Positions 16,770 to 26,738 of a stretch of 64,000 bases of DNA are shown here, piece after piece. Below the pieces are notes generated by a model. That model did not search any database, was not told the DNA's origin, and was given only the letters and a program-made list of their open reading frames with translations. This stretch comes from Ureibacillus acetophenoni (lineage in GTDB: Bacteria; Bacillota; Bacilli; Bacillales_A; Planococcaceae). The position numbers were made by a program, and so were the translations under genes. The stretch lies in assembly GCF_900220965.1 (NCBI RefSeq), contig NZ_OBQC01000003.1, forward strand, positions 186,001 to 250,000, given 5' to 3'. Position 1 is the first letter of the stretch. The number at the start of each line of letters is the position of its first letter.

Positions 16770-16782
16770 ATATTGTAATAAC

Positions 16783-18006
16783 TTAAACTTCGAATTTTTT
16801 CGTAGAATCTGTCTCGAATCGGTTATAGCGTCTTTTAAATAAACGATACACATGTGAAACGACAACTTTTAAAATAGCATAACCTGGTATCCCGAGAATT
16901 ACTCCTGCTACGCCAAATAATGAACCAGCCGTTAATAATACGAATATGATCGTAATGGGATGGATCGATAAGGATTTTCCCATAATATTCGGTGTAATAA
17001 GCTTTCCTTCAATAAGTTGAACAATCGTCCAAACAATTACAAGTGACACAAGCATAAGTGGAGAGTTTACTAATGCAATAATAATAGCCGGAGTAATCGC
17101 AATTGCAGGTCCTAAATATGGGACGACACTTGTAATCATTGCTAAGAATCCTAAAACAAATGCGTAATCTAAGCCAATTATTAAGAACCCAATGGTCATC
17201 ATTACACCAATACAAATTGATACTAAAATTTGACCTTGAATGTAAGAACTAACTTGTTTATCAACTTCTTTCATAACTTCACTTACTTCACCTCTTGCGC
17301 GGGGAGGTAAAATACTTAGTATGAATTTTGGAAGTTTCTCACCTTCATATAATAAGTAAAATAATATGAAAGGAACTGTTACAAGTGATAATACAATACC
17401 TGTCAATGTTGAAACAAATCCAGTTATACCTGAAGCAACACTTTTAGCAACATTTGTAAATGTATCTTGAACGGTTGTAGCAACATTACTTGTAATATCA
17501 GTCATCACTTTTTCATAATTAAAATTATATTCTCTAAATATATCTCTAAAACTCGAATTATTTAAAAATGAAATAATATTTTCACTTACAGCCATAAAAT
17601 AAATCGGGAACTCTTCTATTAAGTTTTTAAATTGGTCCCGTAAAAATGGATAGACAGCAACAACTAGTAAAGTAATTAACCCTAACACGATTAAATACAG
17701 TATTAATATTGCCCAAACTTTAGGAACCTTCCAATTTACTAAAATTCGTAAAAATGGTCTTAGTAAATAATAAGCTATCACAGCAAGAACACCTGGTAAT
17801 ATGACCACTTCAAACAGAACTTGTAGTGGGTAAAAAATAAACGATATTTTGTCATACACAAAAATAACGCAACCTAATAGCAATAATGCAATTAGAGTAA
17901 ATAATAGATTTTTACCACCTAAAAATCTTATAAATTTCGTTGAAAAAGTATTTGATAATTTATTACCATTACCATTTTCCTTTCCATTTTCTCTTTCTCT
18001 TTCCAA
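16783..18006 (-). CDS. AI-2E family transporter
   Basis: A 407-residue membrane protein with eight helices and the large helical cytosolic insert of the AI-2E (UPF0118) family. Diagnostic stretches are PFILFYLLYEGEKLP, the GQILVSICIGVMMTIGF helix and the C-terminal PNIMGKSLSIHPITIIFVLL. Family members include TqsA and Na+/H+ antiporters, so an AI-2 role should not be assumed. TTG 18006 is preferred because GAGGTGG lies just upstream; the TTG at 18021 lies before that site. The N-terminus is very Glu/Asn/Lys-rich (ENGKENGNGNK). Confidence 0.85.
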   Translation of the reverse strand: MERERENGKENGNGNKLSNTFSTKFIRFLGGKNLLFTLIALLLLGCVIFVYDKISFIFYPLQVLFEVVILPGVLAVIAYYLLRPFLRILVNWKVPKVWAILILYLIVLGLITLLVVAVYPFLRDQFKNLIEEFPIYFMAVSENIISFLNNSSFRDIFREYNFNYEKVMTDITSNVATTVQDTFTNVAKSVASGITGFVSTLTGIVLSLVTVPFILFYLLYEGEKLPKFILSILPPRARGEVSEVMKEVDKQVSSYIQGQILVSICIGVMMTIGFLIIGLDYAFVLGFLAMITSVVPYLGPAIAITPAIIIALVNSPLMLVSLVIVWTIVQLIEGKLITPNIMGKSLSIHPITIIFVLLTAGSLFGVAGVILGIPGYAILKVVVSHVYRLFKRRYNRFETDSTKKFEV

Positions 18007-18072
18007 AGAACCACCTCGCAAAACAATTCATTCTAAATTTATTTCATCATTTTAATCTAACAGAATTCACCT

Positions 18073-19026
18073 TTACTCCCCATCTAATTTGATAAATTCA
18101 TGTAAATATTGTGTATTTAATTCTCGGTCAATCTCTATTACTGATCCAGCATGACTATAATCTGCATATCTATAAGTTCCCTCAACAGGAATAGTCATCT
18201 TATCTATTTCAACTTTTCCCTTCAATGTTACGGAGATCACTGTATTAATTTCTTCTGAGGTAGTCATATCTGTAGAAACATATCCTTGTAAAGCTCCAAT
18301 TAATCTTGGCAATTTCGTCATATTTTGGGGAGATAAAAATTCATCTTTAATTGCTTCTATTACCTTTTGTTGACGTTCAACTCGACCAAAGTCCCCTGCT
18401 TCATCATGTCTAAATCTTGCATATCCTAACAATTCTTTACCATTCAATTTGTGGACACCTTTAGTAAGTGTCACATCAATGAAGGCAGACATATCTTTTT
18501 CTACATCAATTTCAATACCATTTGGTGCAATTATATCAATCAAGGATTCGAAACTCTTAAAATCAATTACTACATAATGGTGGATGGGAATATCAAACAT
18601 GTTCGTAATTGTATCTTTTAATAGCTGAACACCACCTAAAAAATATGCTGTATTTAATTTGTAAGATTGATAACCTGGAATTTCAGCATATATATCTCTC
18701 ATAAATGAGACAAGTTTCAATTCATTTGTTGAATGATTTCTAGATAGGACCATCATCGTATCCGATCGAGATTTCTCTTCGCCTCTACTATCTATCCCAA
18801 CAATCAAATAATTTGTTATATTTTCTGTTGGTTCGTCAGCTACAAAAGCTTGTACTGGTAATTTCGTTTCACTCGCTAATTCTAGTCCTGCTCTATACTC
18901 TAAAACAATATATACTCCAGTTGTAACAATAAGTATCAAAATAAGGATAAGAAATAATCTACCTTTTCTTAACTTTTTCCGAGTATTTCTAGAACTTCTC
19001 GTTTCATGAAATTGATTTTCTTCCAT
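18073..19026 (-). CDS. LytR-CpsA-Psr (LCP) family wall-polymer ligase
   Basis: A 317-residue protein with a basic cytosolic N-terminus, a single signal-anchor helix (LFLILILILIVTTGVYIVL) and an extracytoplasmic LCP domain. The domain shows the family residues for pyrophosphate-lipid binding: DSRGEEKSRSDTMMV, FMRDIYAEIPGY, LNTAYFLGG, RFRHDEAGDFGRVERQQ. LCP enzymes transfer teichoic acids or other polymers from undecaprenyl carrier to peptidoglycan. ATG 19026 has a G-run ribosome site. A clean SigA promoter lies about 70 bases upstream. Which B. subtilis paralogue (TagT/U/V) it matches best cannot be decided by eye. Confidence 0.9.
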   Translation of the reverse strand: MEENQFHETRSSRNTRKKLRKGRLFLILILILIVTTGVYIVLEYRAGLELASETKLPVQAFVADEPTENITNYLIVGIDSRGEEKSRSDTMMVLSRNHSTNELKLVSFMRDIYAEIPGYQSYKLNTAYFLGGVQLLKDTITNMFDIPIHHYVVIDFKSFESLIDIIAPNGIEIDVEKDMSAFIDVTLTKGVHKLNGKELLGYARFRHDEAGDFGRVERQQKVIEAIKDEFLSPQNMTKLPRLIGALQGYVSTDMTTSEEINTVISVTLKGKVEIDKMTIPVEGTYRYADYSHAGSVIEIDRELNTQYLHEFIKLDGE

Positions 19027-19094
19027 ATTAACCCCCCAATTTAAGAGTGCAACTATTATATCTTTTATGTTTGAAAGTTTTATACTATTATCAT

Positions 19095-19123
19095 CTTATA
19101 AGATTAATCATTAGTGCTGTCAA
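19095..19123 (-). promoter_or_regulatory. SigA promoter of the LCP gene
   Basis: On the minus strand TTGACA (19118-19123) and TATAAG (19095-19100) are separated by 17 bases, about 70 bases upstream of the start codon. Confidence 0.75.
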
Positions 19124-19173
19124 ATTTAACATGATACAATTCTAGTTGTTTTAATCATAGAGGAGGAAAAAAT

Positions 19174-19689
19174 TTGGAAAAAGCTACATTTGCAGGTGGA
19201 TGTTTTTGGTGTATGGTTAAACCATTTGACCAATGGGATGGTATACATAAAGTGACATCAGGATATATGGGTGGAACAATTAAAAACCCAACATATGAGC
19301 AAGTTAAAACAGGAACTACTGGTCATTATGAAGTTGTCGAAATCGAATTTGATTCTTCAGTGTTCCCTTACGATCAACTATTAGAGATTTTTTGGATGCA
19401 AATCGACCCTACAGACGACGGTGGGCAATTCCACGACCGTGGAGATCAATACAGAACAGCCATTTTCTATTATAATGATGAACAACGTTTGATTGCTGAA
19501 CAATCTAAGAAAAAACTTGAAGAAAGTAAAAAGTTTACTAAACCGATTGTAACAGAAATTTTACAAGCAAGTGAATTTTACACTGCTGAAGATTATCATC
19601 AAGATTACTATAAAAAAGAACCTGAACATTATAAAGAAGATCGTAAAAAATCAGGGCGCGATGAATTTATTACAAATCATTGGGATTAA
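19174..19689 (+). CDS. msrA: Peptide methionine (S)-S-oxide reductase MsrA, stand-alone copy
   Basis: A 171-residue MsrA with the catalytic GCFWC motif (Cys of GGCFWCM near residue 10) and the conserved [17 protein letters not shown] block. It reduces the S-epimer of methionine sulfoxide in proteins. TTG 19174 has AGGAGG 8 bases upstream. A second msrA, overlapping msrB, lies at 44002-44535; both begin [19 protein letters not shown], so they are paralogues. This copy stands alone with its own terminator. Confidence 0.93.
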   Translation: MEKATFAGGCFWCMVKPFDQWDGIHKVTSGYMGGTIKNPTYEQVKTGTTGHYEVVEIEFDSSVFPYDQLLEIFWMQIDPTDDGGQFHDRGDQYRTAIFYYNDEQRLIAEQSKKKLEESKKFTKPIVTEILQASEFYTAEDYHQDYYKKEPEHYKEDRKKSGRDEFITNHWD

Positions 19690-19694
19690 ATATT

Positions 19695-19740
19695 TAGCGA
19701 CTGGAGAATTATATCTCTGGTCGCTATTATTTTGTTTTTC
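19695..19740 (+). terminator. Intrinsic terminator of stand-alone msrA
   Basis: TAGCGACTGGAGA (19695-19707) pairs with TCTCTGGTCGCTA (19714-19726), followed by T-rich sequence. Confidence 0.8.
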
Positions 19741-19862
19741 CTTTATACAATTGAGATAGTTTAAATTCTAATATCTACATGCTATAATAGTAATTATGTG
19801 TATATAAGAGTATCTCCATTATTTGGGGATTTTTATGCTTATAAGAAAACTGACATAGTTAA

Positions 19863-21479
<1,617 letters not shown>

Positions 21480-21484
21480 AATCA

Positions 21485-21530
21485 AAATCCGGTAGGGAGA
21501 TCGTTTCAAGTCCCCTACCGGTTTTATTTT
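21485..21530 (+). terminator. Intrinsic terminator of the ABC-F gene
   Basis: CCGGTAGGG and CCCTACCGG form the stem core, followed by TTTTATTTTT. Confidence 0.9.
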
Positions 21531-21641
21531 TGATTGCAATTTTAGTTTACATAATAATATTATTTCTTTGAAAAGTTTATGTTTTGAATAGTCGATACTT
21601 TGTTTAATATTTGGATATATTATTAGTAAGGAGGCAGTATT

Positions 21642-22349
21642 ATGAAACATTTTCTATTTATTACTTTTATACTCTTACTTACAGCATGTACAAATGTGCA
21701 AAATCATTCTTCTGAACAAAGTGATCCTCAAGTAATCACATCAAGTGAAACAAAAAATGAAGATAAAACGAATGAGCCAAATGTTGCAAACGAACAAGAA
21801 GCTGTTGACGAAGACATTGACTATACTAAATTTTTCATGCCTAATGAATCAACTGCATACTTTTTAGGTGAAGGGAATGAATTTGCAACTTTCACTATCC
21901 ATACAAAGTGGTTGTCAGAACGTTACGTTGCTCTAGTAGAAAATAATGGTGGCGCAGTGACGCTAAAAATCTATCGAGTAATGGATGAATACAATAAAAT
22001 TGATAAAGTTTACGACCAAGTCATTGAAGAATTACCTAACAATGTAGAATACCCTTCGATTAGTGAACTAGATAGTCTACCTATGTTAGAAACCTATTTA
22101 ACCGGTCCAATTGAAGTGGGAACGGTTATCAATGGATGGGAAATTGTTCAAGTAGATGTAACACTTGATACTCCATATCAAACTTTTGACCATGTATTTG
22201 TATTGGAAGAAACTTCAGAAGATTTTATTAATCGAAAGTATTTTGCCCTTGGTTATGGTGAAGTGAAACGTGAATCCATCATGAAAATTGATGGTGAAGA
22301 GGATTTTGTAGTAACTTCTGTTCTTGAAAAAATTGAAACAGCAAAATAA
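21642..22349 (+). CDS. Predicted lipoprotein of unknown function
   Basis: A 235-residue protein with a lipoprotein signal: a short hydrophobic stretch then LLTAC (Cys at residue 16). An Asn/Glu/Ser-rich linker reaches to about residue 60, and a compact acidic domain follows (FTIHTKWLSERYVALVENNGG to the C-terminus). I do not recognise the domain. It should be anchored to the outer face of the membrane. AAGGAGG lies 7 bases before ATG 21642. It is monocistronic between the ABC-F terminator and a hairpin shared with the cold-shock gene. Confidence 0.8.
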   Translation: MKHFLFITFILLLTACTNVQNHSSEQSDPQVITSSETKNEDKTNEPNVANEQEAVDEDIDYTKFFMPNESTAYFLGEGNEFATFTIHTKWLSERYVALVENNGGAVTLKIYRVMDEYNKIDKVYDQVIEELPNNVEYPSISELDSLPMLETYLTGPIEVGTVINGWEIVQVDVTLDTPYQTFDHVFVLEETSEDFINRKYFALGYGEVKRESIMKIDGEEDFVVTSVLEKIETAK

Positions 22350-22356
22350 ATGTAAA

Positions 22357-22382
22357 AGAGGCATTCAATAATGAATGCCTCT
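22357..22382. terminator. Bidirectional terminator between lipoprotein and cold-shock genes
   Basis: AGAGGCATTCA (22357-22367) and TGAATGCCTCT (22372-22382) form an 11-bp stem with a 4-base loop. The T-tract is better on the minus strand, so it also serves the cold-shock gene. Confidence 0.8.
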
Positions 22383-22416
22383 GAATTAACGGTTATAATT
22401 TTTTAATTTTTAAAAA

Positions 22417-22617
22417 TTAAAGTTTTACAACGTTAGCAGCTTGTGGTCCACGGTTGCCATCTACAACTTCGAATTCCACTTTTTGACCTTCGTCAAGAGT
22501 TTTGAAACCTTCGCCTTGGATAGCTGAGAAGTGTACGAATACGTCGTTTTCGCCTTCTACTTCGATGAATCCAAAACCTTTTTCTGAATTAAACCATTTT
22601 ACTGTACCTTGTTTCAT
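22417..22617 (-). CDS. csp: Cold-shock protein (CspA/CspB family)
   Basis: A 66-residue single cold-shock domain with both RNA-binding motifs, KGFGFIEV (RNP1) and VFVHFSAI (RNP2), and the usual start [11 protein letters not shown]. Csp proteins bind single-stranded RNA or DNA, melt secondary structure and can act as antiterminators. GGAGG lies 9 bases before ATG 22617. The mRNA should have a leader of about 150 bases that contains a complete terminator-like hairpin, so expression is likely controlled after initiation. Confidence 0.95.
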   Translation of the reverse strand: MKQGTVKWFNSEKGFGFIEVEGENDVFVHFSAIQGEGFKTLDEGQKVEFEVVDGNRGPQAANVVKL

Positions 22618-22674
22618 TTAAAAAAACCTCCAAAAAGAAATTAAAGTTAACAATAAATCCACCATTTTCCGTAT

Positions 22675-22736
22675 AAAAAAAATCACATATTACAAGAGTA
22701 CCGACATAACACCGATCACTCTTTCGTAATATGTGA
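22675..22736 (-). terminator. Terminator-like hairpin in the csp leader (possible attenuator)
   Basis: On the minus strand an 11-bp perfect stem (22736-22726 with 22693-22683) continues with 6 more pairs (AAGAGT with ACTCTT) and is followed directly by eight U residues (22682-22675). It lies about 60 bases before the csp start codon and downstream of the csp promoter. Transcripts should stop here unless something melts the hairpin; Csp protein itself is a candidate. Confidence 0.8.
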
Positions 22737-22775
22737 ATCATTTGTATCCGGTCTAGCAATTTTATTGTTATAATC

Positions 22776-22803
22776 ATTATACCATCATTTTATACCCTGT
22801 CAA
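22776..22803 (-). promoter_or_regulatory. SigA promoter of csp
   Basis: On the minus strand TTGACA (22798-22803), 16 bases, then a perfect TATAAT (22776-22781). Predicted transcription start near 22769, giving a leader of about 150 bases. Confidence 0.85.
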
Positions 22804-22870
22804 AGGAAATTATTCAAAATTGTAGTAAATTTTCAATTATTTCTGTAAATTGAATGTAAATTTTTATTTA

Positions 22871-23146
22871 CTATTCTCTTTCAATTATGATTCCATGGTA
22901 TATTTGAATATCTTCATCACAGGCATCACAATATTCACTTTCCTCATCTGACCAAAAAGCATAATATTGATGGCCTTTTGTTTTTTCGTTTGGAAACTTT
23001 TCTCTAAATAGTTTTAGCTTATTTTCTAATGCTTTTTCTAGAGCTTCCTCTGAATCAAATAGATCAGTTGAAACGATATGATCTTGCCATCCATCAAACT
23101 GCCACCACGGTTCATAATCTGCTTTCATATAGATTAATTTAAACAT
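22871..23146 (-). CDS. DUF1033 family protein
   Basis: A 91-residue soluble, acidic, Trp/Tyr-rich protein. MKADYEPWWQFDGWQDHI near the N-terminus and the CDACDEDIQIYHG stretch match the DUF1033 family of Firmicutes, whose function is unknown. ATG 23146 is chosen because GAGGGAAGTG lies just upstream; the frame is open further upstream but without a ribosome site. Confidence 0.75.
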   Translation of the reverse strand: MFKLIYMKADYEPWWQFDGWQDHIVSTDLFDSEEALEKALENKLKLFREKFPNEKTKGHQYYAFWSDEESEYCDACDEDIQIYHGIIIERE

Positions 23147-23234
23147 TAATATTACACTTCCCTCTTTACCTACGTTGTAAGTAATCATCAATCCTCTTAT
23201 GTTAATTCAATTATTATTAATAGAATGTTATTTA

Positions 23235-23351
23235 TTAATTTAATACATTTTCCAAATTACCGCTCATATTTTGACTCGCACGTTTCGGTTGTGCACCATA
23301 TGCTCGAGACGAAGTTCCAATCTTTGCAATGAAATGGCCTAATTTAAACAT
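23235..23351 (-). CDS. Possible 38-residue protein
   Basis: The frame reads MFKLGHFIAKIGTSSRAYG, then AQPKRASQNMSGNLENVLN. Composition looks protein-like (Gly, Ala, Arg, Ser balanced, unlike translated AT-rich spacer), but the ribosome site before ATG 23351 is weak. Similarity searching of related genomes would be needed to confirm it. Confidence 0.35.
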   Translation of the reverse strand: MFKLGHFIAKIGTSSRAYGAQPKRASQNMSGNLENVLN

Positions 23352-23434
23352 TATTTTATATGACCAATTTATACAAAATGTTTTAAAATGCATTATAAAA
23401 GATGTAACATATACTTATAAATAATGAAAACGAT

Positions 23435-23463
23435 TGAAACTTTTTGTTTTGCTAATTCGTATA
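23435..23463 (+). promoter_or_regulatory. SigW-type ECF promoter of xpaC-telA
   Basis: TGAAAC (23435-23440), 17 bases, CGTATA (23458-23463): a full match to the SigW consensus with the typical T-rich spacer, 28 bases before the xpaC start codon. telA-like genes of bacilli are known envelope-stress genes. Confidence 0.85.
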
Positions 23464-23491
23464 TAAAATTATAATGTAAGGGGGTACAATT

Positions 23492-24142
23492 ATGTTAGGT
23501 GCAATGAATTTTATAACAAGACATGCGTTGAGCTTTGTAATTAGTTTAACTGTATTTATATTAACTGTAGTTAATTTTGATTTAGGCATTGTTATCGTGC
23601 CGATAATCACAATTTTAACATATTATGTAAGTAGTAAAGCGATTAAATTAATACAGAAATCAAAGAAGAGTAAAGAAATCGGTTTAACAAGGTCTGAATA
23701 TAGTCATATTGAAGAACAGTTAAAATTAGCAAGAGGCCATATTTTATCCTTAACACAACAGTATATTAAAGTTCGTTCCATTAGTTCATTTAAAATTTTA
23801 AATGAAATGACTAAATTAGCCCGTAGAATTTTGAATATTGTTCAAACAAATCCTACAAAATTTTATAATGTGCAAGATTTCTTTTATTCGCATTTACCGT
23901 CAGCCGTTGAACTTACAAGTAAATATACTTTACTCACACAACAGCAATTAAAGGATATGGAAATTCAACTGGCACTTGAAGATACTCGTAAAACGTTAAA
24001 AGACCTTCATGAAACGATGGAAGGTGATTTGAAAGCAGCATTAGAATCAGATTTAGAACATCTAAAAATGGAAATTGACTATGCAAGATTATCAAATGAT
24101 AAAAATCGTAAGCAAATAAATTATCGAGGTGACAATGAATGA
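23492..24142 (+). CDS. xpaC: XpaC-like protein (5-bromo-4-chloroindolyl phosphate hydrolysis family)
   Basis: A 216-residue protein with two N-terminal membrane helices (LSFVISLTVFILTVVNF and GIVIVPIITILTYYVSS) and a long helical cytosolic domain (about 60-210), as in XpaC. The family name comes from a colour phenotype; its molecular activity is not established. GGGGGT lies 8 bases before ATG 23492. The stop overlaps the telA start (ATGA at 24139-24142), so the two are coupled. A SigW-type promoter precedes the pair. Confidence 0.88.
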   Translation: MLGAMNFITRHALSFVISLTVFILTVVNFDLGIVIVPIITILTYYVSSKAIKLIQKSKKSKEIGLTRSEYSHIEEQLKLARGHILSLTQQYIKVRSISSFKILNEMTKLARRILNIVQTNPTKFYNVQDFFYSHLPSAVELTSKYTLLTQQQLKDMEIQLALEDTRKTLKDLHETMEGDLKAALESDLEHLKMEIDYARLSNDKNRKQINYRGDNE

Positions 24143-25257
24143 CACTAGAAAAGAGCTCCAATCAAAATTCTATACTGAATAGTACGAGCTCTTTTTTTGA
24201 TGTACCTAATGGAGAGGTGATAGCGACGGATCAGTCCCCTTCTATATTCTCCTCATTATCCGAAGAAAATCAAAAAAACGCATTGTATCTTGCGAGTACA
24301 ATTAATACTGACAATTATAATGCAGTGCTCCAGTTCGGTGTGGAAGCTCAACATAATTTAAAACACTTTACGAACAATTTACTCATTCAAGTACAACGAA
24401 ATGATACATCACCTATTCGTGAGGTACTTTTTAGATTAATGGAACAACTAGAGAAAATAGATCCAGATGCTCTAGTTGAAAACAATAAAGGCTTTTTTTC
24501 GAAGTTATTTAATCGTTCAAAAACGACGATCCAAGAACAAATATCTCATTATAAAAGATTAAGTGTACAAATCGATCGACTAAGTATCCAATTATTACAT
24601 GCCCAAAAAGGGCTATTATCTGATATTAATATGTTAGAAGAATTATATCGTTTAAATGAAGAATATTACCATAACATTAATGTTTACATTGCTGCTGGGC
24701 AATTGAAAAAACAGGATATGATGTCAAATCAACTTCCAAAACTACAAAATGAAGCCATCGAACAGAATGATATGATTAGTAAACAAAAGTTAAATGACTT
24801 TTTACAAGCAATTGAATGGTTAGATAAACGTATTTATGATTTACAAATATCACGTGAAATTGCCATTCAATCAGCTCCGCAAATTCGACTCATTCAACAA
24901 ACGAATCGAATGTTAGTAGAAAAAATTCAATCATCTGTTTTAACAACAATTCCATTGTGGCAAACACAAATTTCAATGCTTGTGAATATTAACAACCAAC
25001 GCCGCATTAATATGGCTGGTCAGAGGTTAATGGACGTATCAGATGACATGATTCGGAAGAATGCTAAAATGATTGAAACTACTGCGCGGGATTCAAAACG
25101 ACATAAATCCATTTCCCATGCGGATATTGATAACTTTAAACAAACACAATTACAGTTAATTGAATCTATTGAAGAAACTTTAAGGGTTCAAGCAGAAAGT
25201 AATGTTCAACATGCTGAAATTGAAGCGAAAATGGAGTCACTTTCAAAGAATAAATAA
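24139..25257 (+). CDS. telA: Toxic anion resistance protein TelA family (YaaN/YceH-like)
   Basis: A 372-residue, almost wholly helical cytosolic protein of the TelA (tellurite resistance) family. Segments such as FFSKLFNRSKTTIQEQISHYKRL, QIDRLSIQLLHAQKGL and LVEKIQSSVLTTIPLWQTQISM are characteristic. Partnered with XpaC, it is associated in bacilli with tolerance of toxic anions and cell-wall antimicrobials; the mechanism is unknown. GAGGTG lies within the xpaC end, 7 bases before ATG 24139. A terminator follows directly. Confidence 0.9.
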   Translation: MTLEKSSNQNSILNSTSSFFDVPNGEVIATDQSPSIFSSLSEENQKNALYLASTINTDNYNAVLQFGVEAQHNLKHFTNNLLIQVQRNDTSPIREVLFRLMEQLEKIDPDALVENNKGFFSKLFNRSKTTIQEQISHYKRLSVQIDRLSIQLLHAQKGLLSDINMLEELYRLNEEYYHNINVYIAAGQLKKQDMMSNQLPKLQNEAIEQNDMISKQKLNDFLQAIEWLDKRIYDLQISREIAIQSAPQIRLIQQTNRMLVEKIQSSVLTTIPLWQTQISMLVNINNQRRINMAGQRLMDVSDDMIRKNAKMIETTARDSKRHKSISHADIDNFKQTQLQLIESIEETLRVQAESNVQHAEIEAKMESLSKNK

Positions 25258-25302
25258 AAAACCACGCCCGAAAGCTTTTTTACTTTCAGTCGTGGTTTTA
25301 GT
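25256..25302 (+). terminator. Intrinsic terminator of xpaC-telA
   Basis: AAACCACG (25259-25266) pairs with CGTGGTTT (25291-25298), with an inner GAAAG/CTTTC pair, followed by a T-rich run. Confidence 0.85.
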
Positions 25303-25343
25303 TTTGATTTAAAAGGTAAAATCAATAATGACTATATTGCTCA

Positions 25344-25550
25344 TTATTCAACTGATTCAAAGTAATCTTTATAATATCCGCCAACTTTTCCTGTGTTGTC
25401 TACTACAAAGATAAATTCTTGAGTTTCATTTTTTACTTCGTATTCTTTGCCTACAGTCAAAACATTTGATACTAGGTACTTTTCAGCATTCGTATTCACA
25501 CATTTAACTTTTCTAATTGTTGGAGCATCTTTCCATTTTAAATTTAACAT
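25344..25550 (-). CDS. Small conserved protein (DUF6501-like)
   Basis: A 68-residue soluble protein starting MLNLKWKDAPTIRKVKCVN, with a beta-rich middle (KYLVSNVLTVGKEYEVKNET) and ending VGGYYKDYFESVE. The 'VGKEYEV ... GYYKDYF' pattern matches small Bacillus proteins grouped as DUF6501; the family call is from memory and tentative. GTGAGGT lies upstream of ATG 25550. Function unknown. Confidence 0.65.
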   Translation of the reverse strand: MLNLKWKDAPTIRKVKCVNTNAEKYLVSNVLTVGKEYEVKNETQEFIFVVDNTGKVGGYYKDYFESVE

Positions 25551-25697
25551 AAAATTTACCTCACTTTAACTTTTCACATATATAATTCTATTTCATATTT
25601 TATCCGATTTCCACAAATTTGTGAAATTATATCTAGTATGACCTATTTGAAACGGTATCTATTTCATGTTACCATTATCGTAAAGAGGTGTTTACAT

Positions 25698-25793
25698 ATG
25701 TCTTTCGGAGCAGTTCCAACATGGTTTTATGTCATTGCATTCATTTTTGCAATTGGGTTTATAATTATCGCTGAATGGAATTCAAGAAGTTAA
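25698..25793 (+). CDS. 31-residue single-helix membrane protein
   Basis: GAGGTG lies 6 bases before ATG 25698. The product is MSFGAVPTWFYVIAFIFAIG followed by FIIIAEWNSRS: one membrane helix with a short charged tail. Its stop codon overlaps the stop of the convergent minus-strand gene by three bases. Size and layout recall the many small membrane peptides of bacilli. Function unknown. Confidence 0.65.
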   Translation: MSFGAVPTWFYVIAFIFAIGFIIIAEWNSRS

Positions 25794-26620
25794 ATTAGTA
25801 TTATAAATGTAATTATTAATATATTGAACAAAGACTTGTCTATGATCATATAGTATAGGCTAGGTTTACCACTACCATACTTCCATTCAAGTAGAACTCC
25901 AACTATCGTTAGTATGAGCAATATTAAAATGATCCAACCAATATGAACCACTATCCTAAAGAACACAATGGCTAATAGTAAAATAATAAATGATAACAAT
26001 AAAATATAATAACAAACTTTTGCTATTTTATTCTTTTCAATTTTTCTAATCTTATCAATATCATATTTTCTTTTTATTAATTTTTCACTAATAAATAGTA
26101 CGATTGAACATATGAATAGTAAAATTGAAATCCATTTTGTTCCACCATTACGAATTGTATCGTATAAAACATATTCATTAATATCCAATCTTCTTAATTC
26201 TAGAGAATCCCTCGTATACCATTGCTCTTCATTAATATTATAAATATATCCGATTGGTAATAATTTGTAGTTATTAATAGTACCGTCTTTATAAACTAAG
26301 GACAAATTAAAAAATATTTTTTCACTTTCATGAAATTCTGGAGGATCAATAGGATCCATGTGTGTTATATACTTTTCAGAATTCCCTAATACATATTCAT
26401 CATGAATGCTATTTACATTTGTATATAAACTGGATGGAATCACATTAAAATCAGTAAAATTAGAATAGCCCATGTAATATATTGATTGTAAGCTATTACC
26501 ATTTTCAGACTGGCCAGGTTCAATTTCGTGTTTGCTATTTAATTGAATCATTATTAAACATATTATTAAAAAGAAAACAGTACCTGTTAAAATCCATTTC
26601 AAAAGTTTGTATTGCTTCAT
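25790..26620 (-). CDS. Polytopic membrane protein of unknown function
   Basis: A 276-residue protein: an N-terminal helix (WILTGTVFFLIICLIMIQL), an extracytoplasmic domain of about 130 residues (ENGNSLQSIYYMGYSNF to YDTIRNGG), then about four helices with a basic loop (EKLIKRKYDIDKIRKIEKNK). I do not recognise the family. ATG 26620 is preferred, with GGAAGGGG upstream, over in-frame codons further out. AT-rich even for this genome, and with no clear partner gene. Confidence 0.65.
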   Translation of the reverse strand: MKQYKLLKWILTGTVFFLIICLIMIQLNSKHEIEPGQSENGNSLQSIYYMGYSNFTDFNVIPSSLYTNVNSIHDEYVLGNSEKYITHMDPIDPPEFHESEKIFFNLSLVYKDGTINNYKLLPIGYIYNINEEQWYTRDSLELRRLDINEYVLYDTIRNGGTKWISILLFICSIVLFISEKLIKRKYDIDKIRKIEKNKIAKVCYYILLLSFIILLLAIVFFRIVVHIGWIILILLILTIVGVLLEWKYGSGKPSLYYMIIDKSLFNILIITFIILI

Positions 26621-26692
26621 TTCCCAGCCCCTTCCAAAATCCCCTCTCCTACTACTATAAACGAACAACATTACTAAAGATGTAAGAAAATG

Positions 26693-26730
26693 AAAAAAAG
26701 ACAAATTCCTTATAATTTGGAATCTGTCTT
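26693..26730 (-). terminator. Intrinsic terminator of the lysine ABC operon
   Basis: On the minus strand AAGACAGATTCC pairs with GGAATTTGTCTT (one wobble) and is followed by seven U residues, just past the ATPase stop codon. Confidence 0.88.
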
Positions 26731-26738
26731 TCTTAGTA

